NCBI GenBank assembly: GCA_012728535.1
Contig: JAAYEX010000026.1
Location: forward strand, 1-16,688
Source: Clostridiaceae bacterium
Lineage (GTDB): Bacteria > Bacillota > Clostridia > Saccharofermentanales > DTU023
DNA length: 16,688 nucleotides
Direction of reading: 5' to 3'
Made by a program: the position numbers and the translations under genes. Below the pieces are notes generated by a model. The model worked only from the letters and a program-made list of their open reading frames with translations. It was not told the DNA's origin and did not search any database. Positions 7,493 to 15,195 of the stretch are shown here, in pieces (the first letter of the stretch is position 1; each line of letters begins with the position of its first letter).

Positions 7493-7703
7493 AATTACAC
7501 TCCAAAAAATTAAATCCCTGATTTGGGCACCCGCAAAATAATATCACGAAAAAGGCTTTCCGTCATGAGCTGGAACAGAAATGGTGAAATGAAACAGTTC
7601 AGAATAATTTTAATAATATCCCGTCAGACAAATTGACTTCTATTGAACATAAAAGACAGAAAGATTCTCTATTTTAAACATCGGTTTGCTTGACAATATA
7701 GCT
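7493..7703. other. Divergent intergenic region between ychF copy 2 and comM
   Basis: About 210 bases, AT-rich. It holds the predicted ychF promoter at 7538-7566. On the plus strand there are -35-like hexamers TTGACT (7633-7638) and TTGAAC (7643-7648), and a perfect TTGACA (7690-7695). None has a well-spaced -10 that would give a convincing comM promoter. I see no small gene, repeat or terminator here. Confidence 0.5.
7538..7566 (-). promoter_or_regulatory. Predicted promoter of ychF copy 2 (extended -10)
   Basis: On the minus strand, -10 TATTAT (7543-7538) is preceded by TGA, forming an extended -10 (TGn). A -35-like ATGACG (7566-7561, four of six consensus positions) lies 17 bases upstream. 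The -10 is about 45 bases before the ychF ATG. Confidence 0.45.
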
Positions 7704-9311
7704 ATGAAGAAATCACAATACTCAAAAATAACAACATGTGCGTTATCAGGCATCGAAGGTGTCTTGATAGAAATCGAGCTTTGTCTGCTGCCCGGGCTGC
7801 CCAGTTTTGAAGTAGGCGGTAACTGTGACAGTGCTGTGAGAGAATCTCGTGACCGGGTGCGGGCGGCCATTAATAGCAGCTATTATAATTTTCCGAAGGG
7901 GAGGGTCTTGGCTGCTTATGCCCCGGCCACTTTCCCCAAAAGCGGGAGTGCCTTTGATTTACCCCTGGCGCTTGCTGTTCTCCAGGCTTCAGGACAAGTC
8001 CACAGACCCGAAGGAGCAAATCCTGTTGCCGCTTTCGGTGAGCTCAGTCTTGATGGACGCGTTCACAGGGTTTCAGGCATACTGAATCGCTTACTGGCCT
8101 TGGAAGCATCCGGAGTTAGAGAAGTCATAGGTCCACCATGCGACTTTGATTGTCAGAGCTTCCTCAGCAATATCCGTTACTATGTTGTTTCGAATTTATC
8201 TGAGGCAATCGAGATATATTCAGGCATAGTGCCGGCCGCCGGGAGTATTGCAAAAGGGAAAGTAAGTGCAAGCGCAAGTGAAAGTGAAGGTGCAAACTCT
8301 GCCAAGCCCGGTATACGTTCATCCGTTCTGAATCGCCTGTCAGGTCAGGAAGCAGGCATCCGGGCTATCACAATAGCTGCAGCAGGTTGGCATCCCTTGC
8401 TTCTAATGGGTGCTCCGGGCTGTGGAAAGACCAGCCTGGCCTCTGCTTTAGCAGAGATACTGCCGCCTATGACCGAAGAGGAAGTATTGCAGGTTCTCCT
8501 GATTGAACAAGTCTCGGATATTCCTGTTTACCGCGGGGATTTGACGGAACGGCCTTTCCGTAGACCGCATCATTCTATTACTGCCAGCGCTTTGTTGGGA
8601 GGCGGTGTTCCTCCAAAGTTGGGGGAATGCACGCTAGCACATTGCGGTGTTTTATTTCTTGACGAAGTAACTGAAGTCAGGCCACAGGCACTTGATGCAC
8701 TGAGGGAGCCGATGGAACTGAAGAAAATCCATTTGGCACGTTCCAGCTGGCGGGTTACATATCCGTCGGATTTTCTCTTAATGGCGGCATGCAACCCTTG
8801 CCGCTGTGGTGAGCGCTTGGAGGCCGGCGCTAGATGTCGCTGTTCCGAATACTCAGTGGAAAGACATCTTGACCGCATCAGCGGACCTCTTTACGATCGT
8901 TTCGATTTGGTCGCCCGGCTTAACCGGGTCAAGGCTCCTACTCTGCAGGCATCTCTGGATCAAAATGATGAGACACGATCGAAATCAATTCAAGCTCAAG
9001 TAAGATCTGCCTGGAAAAAACAGATGGAGCGCTGTACGTATTTCGGTGAAAAATTCTTCTTTAATAGCAGAATTCCTATAGATCTGCTGATACCTTTTAT
9101 GCAAATGAATGACAGTTGTTTGAAATTCATCAGTGAGCTGGCCGAAGAGATGCGCTTTTCCTTCAGGGCCTTTCATAGTTTACTTCGTGTTGCCCGTACC
9201 ATCGCTGATTTGCGTACGGCTGAAGCGGTTGAAGAGGTAGATCTGGCTTTAGCTCTGGAGTATAGGCTGGCACTGCCATCAATATTTTCCGAAAGGAGCA
9301 ATATAGGTTAA
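7704..9311 (+). CDS. comM: ComM/YifB family AAA+ ATPase (Mg-chelatase-like), branch-migration helicase homologue
   Basis: A 535-residue protein of the ComM/YifB family, whose characterised member is a hexameric helicase promoting branch migration during integration of transforming DNA. The N-terminal ChlI-like domain runs from about 1 to 175. A low-complexity linker (VSASASESEG, around 190-200) precedes the AAA+ domain with Walker A GAPGCGKT (236-243), RPFRRPHHSITASALLGGG and Walker B VLFLDE (Asp320-Glu321). A Cys-rich CNPCRCGE...CRC segment and YDRFD follow, then the C-terminal FRAFHSLLRVARTIADL region. Some normally firm motifs differ: VGGNCD for VGLPD, and LDEVTEV for LDELPEF. Start choice: ATG at 7704 fits the family N-terminus but lacks a clear ribosome binding site. 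An in-frame TTG at 7686 is the only other conventional candidate. It overlaps dprA by one base. Confidence 0.93.
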   Translation: MKKSQYSKITTCALSGIEGVLIEIELCLLPGLPSFEVGGNCDSAVRESRDRVRAAINSSYYNFPKGRVLAAYAPATFPKSGSAFDLPLALAVLQASGQVHRPEGANPVAAFGELSLDGRVHRVSGILNRLLALEASGVREVIGPPCDFDCQSFLSNIRYYVVSNLSEAIEIYSGIVPAAGSIAKGKVSASASESEGANSAKPGIRSSVLNRLSGQEAGIRAITIAAAGWHPLLLMGAPGCGKTSLASALAEILPPMTEEEVLQVLLIEQVSDIPVYRGDLTERPFRRPHHSITASALLGGGVPPKLGECTLAHCGVLFLDEVTEVRPQALDALREPMELKKIHLARSSWRVTYPSDFLLMAACNPCRCGERLEAGARCRCSEYSVERHLDRISGPLYDRFDLVARLNRVKAPTLQASLDQNDETRSKSIQAQVRSAWKKQMERCTYFGEKFFFNSRIPIDLLIPFMQMNDSCLKFISELAEEMRFSFRAFHSLLRVARTIADLRTAEAVEEVDLALALEYRLALPSIFSERSNIG

Positions 9312-10477
9312 TGTTTACCGATATTACACAGAATAAAGAAAAATTGCTTCTGGCCCAGGCATTTTTGCTCGCTGCCAACAAGTGCAAAATTTCTTTGCGG
9401 GACAGACGCGAACTGATCATACAAGCAATCAGCTTGCAGAATCTTATGCAGCATCATAAGAAAGGAAGAGAAGAAAGCGAAGCATCCTTACGGGAGGATG
9501 TTTTCATAAGTTTTCAAATAACCTATCGCGAGGTCTATAAGCAATTGCAGTCGGAAAATAAGAATTATCCTGCTGACTTGACAGTAAGCTTATGCAATGA
9601 TTCAACATTTCCTAAACGTCTGAAAGAAATTGACTCTTGTCCATGCTTGCTATTCGGACAGGGAGCAAACTGGGATATTCTAAATTCTTCCGGTCTGGTA
9701 TCAGTAGTGGGTAGTCGTACTCCCAGTCACTATGGTATGGAAGTGACCCGCTGTTTGGCAGAAGAACTGGCGCGAACTGACCTTGTTGTTGTTTCAGGAG
9801 GTGCTGTAGGCATTGATACCCTGGCACATCGCCATACTTTAGCTGCGGAGGGTAGAACCTGTGCCGTGCTGGGTTCAGGACTGAACAAACCATATCCACA
9901 CAGTAACAAAAGCTTGTTCAGCGAGATCTGTTCCAAAGGAGGACTTGTTATTTCTGAGTTTCTGCTCGACGAGCCACCCAAAAAGCAGAATTTCCCCCAG
10001 CGCAATCGTCTGATCGCAGCTCTGGCTGATGCTCTGGTAGTAACAGAAGCAGGGGAGAAGAGTGGAACTCTCATTACTGCCGATTTTGCAGCCGATTATG
10101 GTCGGGAAGTTTTTGCAGTACCCGGATCAATCTTCTCAGGGCGCAGTCGTGCTTGCCATCAACTGATTAAGGAGGGTGCTTCTTTACTGCAAGATGTAAA
10201 TGATCTCGGAATTGCTTTGTCGCAAAAATCGGAGGTTTTCTTATCTTCAGAATTAAAAACAAATACCGCAGGCGCCGGCAAAGGAAGCTTTACAAAAGAA
10301 GAGCAAAAGGTACTGGAGTGCCTGTGCATAGCACCCGCCAGCCTGACTGATCTCAGTCGCAAGGCTGAATTACCGATAGAGCGACTGGCTCTGCTACTGG
10401 CACATTTGCAAAAAGATGGCCACGTAGACCGAGCCCGCGGACTTTATGCTGCACGTGCCTCCGGTTATAACTTTTGA
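9311..10477 (+). CDS. dprA: DNA-processing protein DprA (Smf)
   Basis: A 388-residue cytoplasmic protein that binds incoming single-stranded DNA and loads RecA during transformation. The first 115 residues are family-variable and end in FPKRLKEIDSCPCLLFGQG. The Rossmann-like core (about 125-290) shows VVGSRTPSHYG (Gly134-Ser135-Arg136), VVSGGAVGIDTLAH, GSGLNKPYPHSNK, FPQRNRLIAALADALVV and AGEKSGTLITADFA. A C-terminal winged-helix (DML1-like) domain spans about 315-388, after a short Gly/Ser linker. Its ATG overlaps the comM stop (TAATG at 9309-9313), with AAAGGAG 12 bases upstream. Pairing with comM in one transcription unit fits a natural-transformation or recombination role, although DprA is also common in bacteria not known to be competent. 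Confidence 0.96.
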   Translation: MFTDITQNKEKLLLAQAFLLAANKCKISLRDRRELIIQAISLQNLMQHHKKGREESEASLREDVFISFQITYREVYKQLQSENKNYPADLTVSLCNDSTFPKRLKEIDSCPCLLFGQGANWDILNSSGLVSVVGSRTPSHYGMEVTRCLAEELARTDLVVVSGGAVGIDTLAHRHTLAAEGRTCAVLGSGLNKPYPHSNKSLFSEICSKGGLVISEFLLDEPPKKQNFPQRNRLIAALADALVVTEAGEKSGTLITADFAADYGREVFAVPGSIFSGRSRACHQLIKEGASLLQDVNDLGIALSQKSEVFLSSELKTNTAGAGKGSFTKEEQKVLECLCIAPASLTDLSRKAELPIERLALLLAHLQKDGHVDRARGLYAARASGYNF

Positions 10478-10503
10478 CAAAAGGCCTTAAGATAATGTAT
10501 ATA
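10474..10503 (+). promoter_or_regulatory. Possible topA promoter overlapping the dprA stop codon
   Basis: A perfect TTGACA (10474-10479) includes the TGA stop of dprA. It is followed after 18 bases by TATATA (10498-10503), a weak -10 within TGTATATATG. It could give topA and the genes after it their own promoter. Confidence 0.4.
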
Positions 10504-10513
10504 TGTTTAACTG

Positions 10514-10531
10514 AAGCGACACTATTCGCTT
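10514..10531 (+). other. Stem-loop in the topA leader
   Basis: AAGCGA (10514-10519), loop CACTAT, TCGCTT (10526-10531): a perfect 6-bp stem, 24 bases upstream of the topA ATG and followed by TATTTATTAT. It is too short and has too few following T residues for a confident intrinsic terminator. It may structure the leader. Confidence 0.3.
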
Positions 10532-10555
10532 ATTTATTATGTGGAAAGAAGATTT

Positions 10556-12757
10556 ATGAGCAAATCATTAGTAATAGTAGAATCGCCGGCGAAAGCAAAA
10601 ACTATTGAACGCTATCTGGGCGACAACTATGTTCTGCGCTCTTCTATCGGGCATATCCGTGACCTGCCTTCAGGAACCATAGGTGTCAATGTCAAAGATA
10701 ATTTCAAACCACTCTATGTCAATATGCCGGGCAAAGAGAAGATTGTACGTGACCTTAAGTCTCAGGCAGAGAAAGCAGACAGAGTCTTTCTGGCAACTGA
10801 CCCTGATCGTGAAGGGGAGGCGATTGCACGCCATTTAGCCCATATTTTGAACCTTGACCCTTATGACAGTATTCGCATTTCATTCAATGAAATTACTGCG
10901 GGCTCAGTCAGGAAAGCTGTTGAGGAGCCACGTCCCATAGATATGGATCTGGTAAATGCACAGCAGGCCCGGAGGATTCTGGACCGTTTGGTTGGTTACG
11001 AGCTTAGCCCCTTGCTGTGGCAGAAGATCCGGAAAGGACTTTCTGCCGGACGTGTGCAGTCGGTGGCGACACGCCTGATTGTCTTGCGCGAACGTGAAAT
11101 AGAGGCATTTGTGCCTGAGGAGTACTGGCTTCTGTCAGCCTATCTGCGTAGGGAGGCTAAAGAAAAAGAATTTTTCTCCCGTTATCATGGAGAAGTGGAA
11201 GAGGGCAAAGTAAAGGCACATCGCCCCGGTTCCCACGAAGAGGTGTCAGATTTAATTAAAGATATCAAATCTCATGATTTTATCGTAGACGAGGTTAAAA
11301 AAGGAAGCCGTCAGCGTAAACCATATGCACCATATACAACCAGTACCTTACAACAGGATGCCTCTCGTGTTCTGGGCTTTACTGCCAAACGCACCATGAG
11401 AGCGGCACAACAACTGTATGAAGGCGTTGAGTTGGGCGCAAGTGGTCAAACATCCCTTGTTACATATATAAGAACAGACTCTGTCCGGGTGTCTCAATCT
11501 TCTGTTGAAGCAGCCCGTGAATATATCAAATTAAAGCATGGCGCAGATTACGTACCGGATAAAGCTCCTTTTTATAAAAACAAAAAAGCAGCCCAGGATG
11601 CACATGAGGCCATTCGTCCCTCGCATTTTGATAAGGCGCCGGAAGATTTGCAGGATTTTCTGACACGCGATCAATTTAAGCTTTACGAACTGATCTGGAA
11701 CCGCTTTATTTCTTCTCAGATGAAAGCTGCCAGATATTCTACTTTGAGAGTGGATATTTTATCGGGAACGCATTTATTCCGCAGTAACGGTGAAAATTTA
11801 TTATTTGCCGGCTGGCTCAAGCAGATGGGTCTGCTTGATTTGCCCTCACAAGTCCAAAAAGATGCTGACGATGTCGTTTCGTTGGACATGCCTGAACTGA
11901 AGAAAGGCATGAAACTTCTATTGGATCGTCTTGAACCTGAGCAAAAGTTTACGCAAGCTCCGGGGCGCTACACTGAAGCATCTCTGATTAAAGAGATGGA
12001 AAATCTCGGCATCGGACGTCCATCAACCTATGCACCGACGATTTCCACGATACAGGACCGCCAATATGTTGAACGCGAAGGCAGAACTCTGTTTCCGACG
12101 GAACTGGGGATATTAGTCAATGATCTTCTGGAAGATAACTTCCGCAATATTGTAGATACGGACTTTACCGCACAAATGGAAGAACGGCTCGACAATGTTG
12201 AAGAGGGCAAGGAAGACTGGGTCAAGGTTCTGTCTGATTTTTACGGACCCTTCCATGAACAGGTCGAGACAGCCAAGACTTCGGTTGAGAAGATTGAGAT
12301 CCCCGATGAACCGACCGGACGTAAATGTCCTGAATGTGAAGAAGGTGAGCTGGTCATCCGCATGGGACGTTACGGAAAATTTATCGGCTGTGACCGTTAT
12401 CCTGAATGCAAATATACAGAGACTATTTTTGAAGAAGCACCGGCAAAGTGTCCCTTATGTGCCTCTCAGGTTGTATTTCGCAAAAGTAAACGTGGACGTA
12501 TCTTCTATACCTGTGATAAATCAAATGACAAAGATTGCAAGTTTATCGACTGGAACCTTCCTATAGATGGCAAGACTTGCCCTACGTGTGGCAGCTACAT
12601 GGTTGAGCGGAACTATCGCGGCAGAAAGAGCGAAATGTGTTCCAACAAAGATTGTCCCAGCAGAAAAAAAACGACTAAAAAGACAGCTAAGCCGGGCACA
12701 GGCAAAGTTAAGAAAGCAGCTTCAGGCAAAGAAGCTGCCGGCGAGGATCAAGAGTGA
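10556..12757 (+). CDS. topA: DNA topoisomerase I (type IA)
   Basis: A 733-residue enzyme that relaxes negatively supercoiled DNA by single-strand cleavage and passage. The TOPRIM domain begins SKSLVIVESPAKAKTIERYL (Glu9) and contains the acidic DPDREGE at 82-88. The active-site Tyr is Tyr304 in TYIRTDSVRVS, and GRPSTYAPTISTIQDRQYV lies further on. Three C-terminal zinc-ribbon motifs of four Cys each begin at Cys591 (CPEC), CPLC and CPTC. A Lys/Ala-rich basic tail that probably binds DNA non-specifically follows them. Start choice: ATG at 10556, after purine-rich GGAAAGAAG, gives the family N-terminus. An in-frame GTG at 10541 would add five residues (MERRF) and would remove that ribosome binding site. 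The stop overlaps the next gene's GTG start (GTGA). Confidence 0.97.
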   Translation: MSKSLVIVESPAKAKTIERYLGDNYVLRSSIGHIRDLPSGTIGVNVKDNFKPLYVNMPGKEKIVRDLKSQAEKADRVFLATDPDREGEAIARHLAHILNLDPYDSIRISFNEITAGSVRKAVEEPRPIDMDLVNAQQARRILDRLVGYELSPLLWQKIRKGLSAGRVQSVATRLIVLREREIEAFVPEEYWLLSAYLRREAKEKEFFSRYHGEVEEGKVKAHRPGSHEEVSDLIKDIKSHDFIVDEVKKGSRQRKPYAPYTTSTLQQDASRVLGFTAKRTMRAAQQLYEGVELGASGQTSLVTYIRTDSVRVSQSSVEAAREYIKLKHGADYVPDKAPFYKNKKAAQDAHEAIRPSHFDKAPEDLQDFLTRDQFKLYELIWNRFISSQMKAARYSTLRVDILSGTHLFRSNGENLLFAGWLKQMGLLDLPSQVQKDADDVVSLDMPELKKGMKLLLDRLEPEQKFTQAPGRYTEASLIKEMENLGIGRPSTYAPTISTIQDRQYVEREGRTLFPTELGILVNDLLEDNFRNIVDTDFTAQMEERLDNVEEGKEDWVKVLSDFYGPFHEQVETAKTSVEKIEIPDEPTGRKCPECEEGELVIRMGRYGKFIGCDRYPECKYTETIFEEAPAKCPLCASQVVFRKSKRGRIFYTCDKSNDKDCKFIDWNLPIDGKTCPTCGSYMVERNYRGRKSEMCSNKDCPSRKKTTKKTAKPGTGKVKKAASGKEAAGEDQE

Positions 12758-15189
12758 TTGATGTTCGAGTCATCGGAGCCGGTCTGGCCGGCTGTGAAGC
12801 TGCTTTGCAACTTACGCGATTTGGACTTAGTGTTGAACTAATTGATATGAAGCCGGAGCGGAAAAGCCCGGCTCACAGTATGAATGATCTGGCGGAACTC
12901 GTTTGTTCCAACTCACTGAAATCCGATCAAAATACTACTGCCTCCGGACTTTTGAAACTGGAGCTGAGAGAACTGGGATCTGAACTTCTCCGGGCTGCAG
13001 ATTCGGTGAGTGTTCCGGCAGGCAGTGCACTGGCTGTAGACAGAGAACTTTTTGCCGCCAAAGTTACAGAAATGATCAGGGGAAATCCTCTGATAGACTT
13101 CCGAACAAGAGAAGTTAAAGAACTGCCACAAGACAATATTGTAACCATAATCTCCACCGGTCCTTTGACTGCAGATTCACTATATAAAGAAATAGAGAAG
13201 TTTAGCGGTGAGCAGAATCTACACTTTTTTGATGCCATTGCACCGATTGTGGACGCCGAAACACTTGATTCGGATCATTATTTCCGCGCTGCCCGCTATG
13301 GTAAAGGCGGGGATGATTATATTAATTGCCCCATGAACAAAGAAGAATATCTGAGATTTCGCAATGCACTGCTTGAGGCTGAATGTGCTCCCGTGAAAGA
13401 CTTTGACGACATACTGTTTGCTGATTGCCAGCCAATTGAGGAATTAGCCCGGCGCGGTGAAGACACTATGCGATTTGGACCTTTACGGCCTAAAGGGTTG
13501 CAGGATCCGGGAAGCGGAATAACACCGTATGCAGTTCTTCAGCTGAGGCAGGAAAATCTTGAGGCAACAATGTACTCTCTGGTTGGCTGCCAGACGCGAC
13601 TGACCTTTGGGGAACAGCAGCGTGTGTTTACATTGATCCCGGCCTTAAGAGATGCTGAGTTCTTACGTTACGGAATTATGCATCGCAACTCATACATAAA
13701 AGCACCTGTTGTCTTAAATCTTGGTTTTTCAACGAAAAAAAATCCGAGACTCTTTTTTGCCGGACAAATTTCAGGAGTTGAAGGATACGTTGAATCAATC
13801 GCTTCAGGCCTGATGGCTGCGCATCAGGCTGCGGCGCACATACTTGACGCAGGCCAGGAACAGAAACTGAGTCTGTTACCTTCTGCTGATACTGTAAGTG
13901 GTGCGCTGGCTCGTTATATCGTCAATACAGATGAGAAGAATTTTCAGCCGATGAATGCAAATTTCGGTCTTTTACCTCTTCCAAAGGAACTTCGTCTAAG
14001 AAAAACTGAGCGTGGAGCCTACCGGCGCGACCGCTCACTTGATTCTCTTACTGAAACTGTAAAAAGTATCAATAACTTATCTGAACAGGGAAGATTCTGT
14101 CGTACGACTTCCGCGTATTGCTACGATTTACCTGAAAAACTGATAGCGGAAGAACCGAGCAAGCAGAGGGACCATTCCCGTCTGATCGTTTTTCCCCACG
14201 GAGAAGAGATCAGTCATGCCCATTTTTATGATCTACCCGGTTTTTTGCAGGCGGGTGACCTTTTGGTCATGAATGACACCAGAGTTCTTCCGGCCAGACT
14301 TTTCGGTCAAAGAGTCTCCACCGGTGCACAAATAGAATGTCTTTTAATCAGACAAACTGACAGTGAAGGTCCTAGCTGGGACATATTGGCAAAGCCGGCC
14401 AGGCGCTGCCTTTTGGGAGATCGAATTGTTTTCAGTGAAGGAGAACTGGAAGCGGAAGTAATTAAAGTTATGCCGGATGGAGGCAGAAGACTGCGATTTA
14501 TTTGTTCTGAACCCTTTGACCTCCTTGTAGACAGATTAGGGGTTGTTCCATTGCCTCCATACATCCACAGGGATCTGGATGATCCTGAGCGCTATCAGAC
14601 CGTGTATGCGAAATACAGAGGTTCTGTTGCCGCGCCCACCGCTGGTTTGCACTTTACCGATGAGCTTCTGGATGAGCTCAGGGAAAAGGGTGTTGAAATT
14701 GCCTATTTGACCCTGCATGTAGGTATCGGAACTTTCAGACCTGTAAAAGTCGACTCAATCAATGAGCATCATATGCACTCGGAACAGTATTTCTTCTCTA
14801 AAGAAACCGCTGATGCGATTCTGTCTGCGAAAAAGAGGGGCAACCGTGTCATCGCAGTCGGTACGACTTCCTTGCGTGTGCTAGAATCAGTAGCTCTCAA
14901 TCAGTCGTACCCAGCTAAACAAAGCTTAGAAGCAGAATTGGGAGAAACAGATATATTCATATATCCAGGCTATTATTTCCGATTAATCGATGGTCTGATT
15001 ACAAACTTTCATCTTCCGGAATCGACGCTGTTTATGCTGGTATCAGCATTGATGGGCAGGGAAGAGATGCTGGCTGTTTATCAAGAGGCTATAGCACGGG
15101 ACTATCGCTTTTTCAGCTTCGGCGATGCTATGTTATTATTGCCGCAGTGGTCGTCGTCGGAATCACGCAAAACAAGTGAGGACAAGTAA
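12754..15189 (+). CDS. trmFO-queA: TrmFO-QueA fusion: tRNA (uracil-54) methyltransferase (folate/FAD) fused to tRNA S-adenosylmethionine ribosyltransferase-isomerase
   Basis: One 811-residue frame encodes two normally separate tRNA modification enzymes. Residues 1 to about 443 are a complete TrmFO, which makes m5U54 using methylenetetrahydrofolate and FAD. They show the FAD motif VIGAGLAGCEAA, Cys51 in ELVCSNSLKSD, the presumed catalytic Cys225 in FADCQPIEE, and MNANFGLL near the domain end. Residues from about 453 to 800 are a complete QueA, which adds the epoxyqueuosine cyclopentyl moiety from SAM. They show YDLPEKLIAEEPSKQRDHSRL, DTRVLPARLFG, GSVAAPTAGLHFTDELL, TLHVGIGTFRPV, NFHLPESTLFMLVSAL and YRFFSFGDAML. 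About ten residues join them (SEQGRFCRTT). No ATG, GTG or TTG near the junction could start a separate QueA. The GTG start overlaps the topA stop by four bases with GAGG upstream, suggesting coupling. tgt, the partner step in queuosine synthesis, follows after 6 bases. Confidence 0.92.
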   Translation: MIDVRVIGAGLAGCEAALQLTRFGLSVELIDMKPERKSPAHSMNDLAELVCSNSLKSDQNTTASGLLKLELRELGSELLRAADSVSVPAGSALAVDRELFAAKVTEMIRGNPLIDFRTREVKELPQDNIVTIISTGPLTADSLYKEIEKFSGEQNLHFFDAIAPIVDAETLDSDHYFRAARYGKGGDDYINCPMNKEEYLRFRNALLEAECAPVKDFDDILFADCQPIEELARRGEDTMRFGPLRPKGLQDPGSGITPYAVLQLRQENLEATMYSLVGCQTRLTFGEQQRVFTLIPALRDAEFLRYGIMHRNSYIKAPVVLNLGFSTKKNPRLFFAGQISGVEGYVESIASGLMAAHQAAAHILDAGQEQKLSLLPSADTVSGALARYIVNTDEKNFQPMNANFGLLPLPKELRLRKTERGAYRRDRSLDSLTETVKSINNLSEQGRFCRTTSAYCYDLPEKLIAEEPSKQRDHSRLIVFPHGEEISHAHFYDLPGFLQAGDLLVMNDTRVLPARLFGQRVSTGAQIECLLIRQTDSEGPSWDILAKPARRCLLGDRIVFSEGELEAEVIKVMPDGGRRLRFICSEPFDLLVDRLGVVPLPPYIHRDLDDPERYQTVYAKYRGSVAAPTAGLHFTDELLDELREKGVEIAYLTLHVGIGTFRPVKVDSINEHHMHSEQYFFSKETADAILSAKKRGNRVIAVGTTSLRVLESVALNQSYPAKQSLEAELGETDIFIYPGYYFRLIDGLITNFHLPESTLFMLVSALMGREEMLAVYQEAIARDYRFFSFGDAMLLLPQWSSSESRKTSEDK

Positions 15190-15195
15190 ATCAGC

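Noticed and set aside
10541..10555. GTG start extending topA by five residues
   Set aside because: The extension overlaps the purine-rich ribosome binding site for the ATG at 10556, and the family N-terminus begins at SKSLVIVESPAKA.
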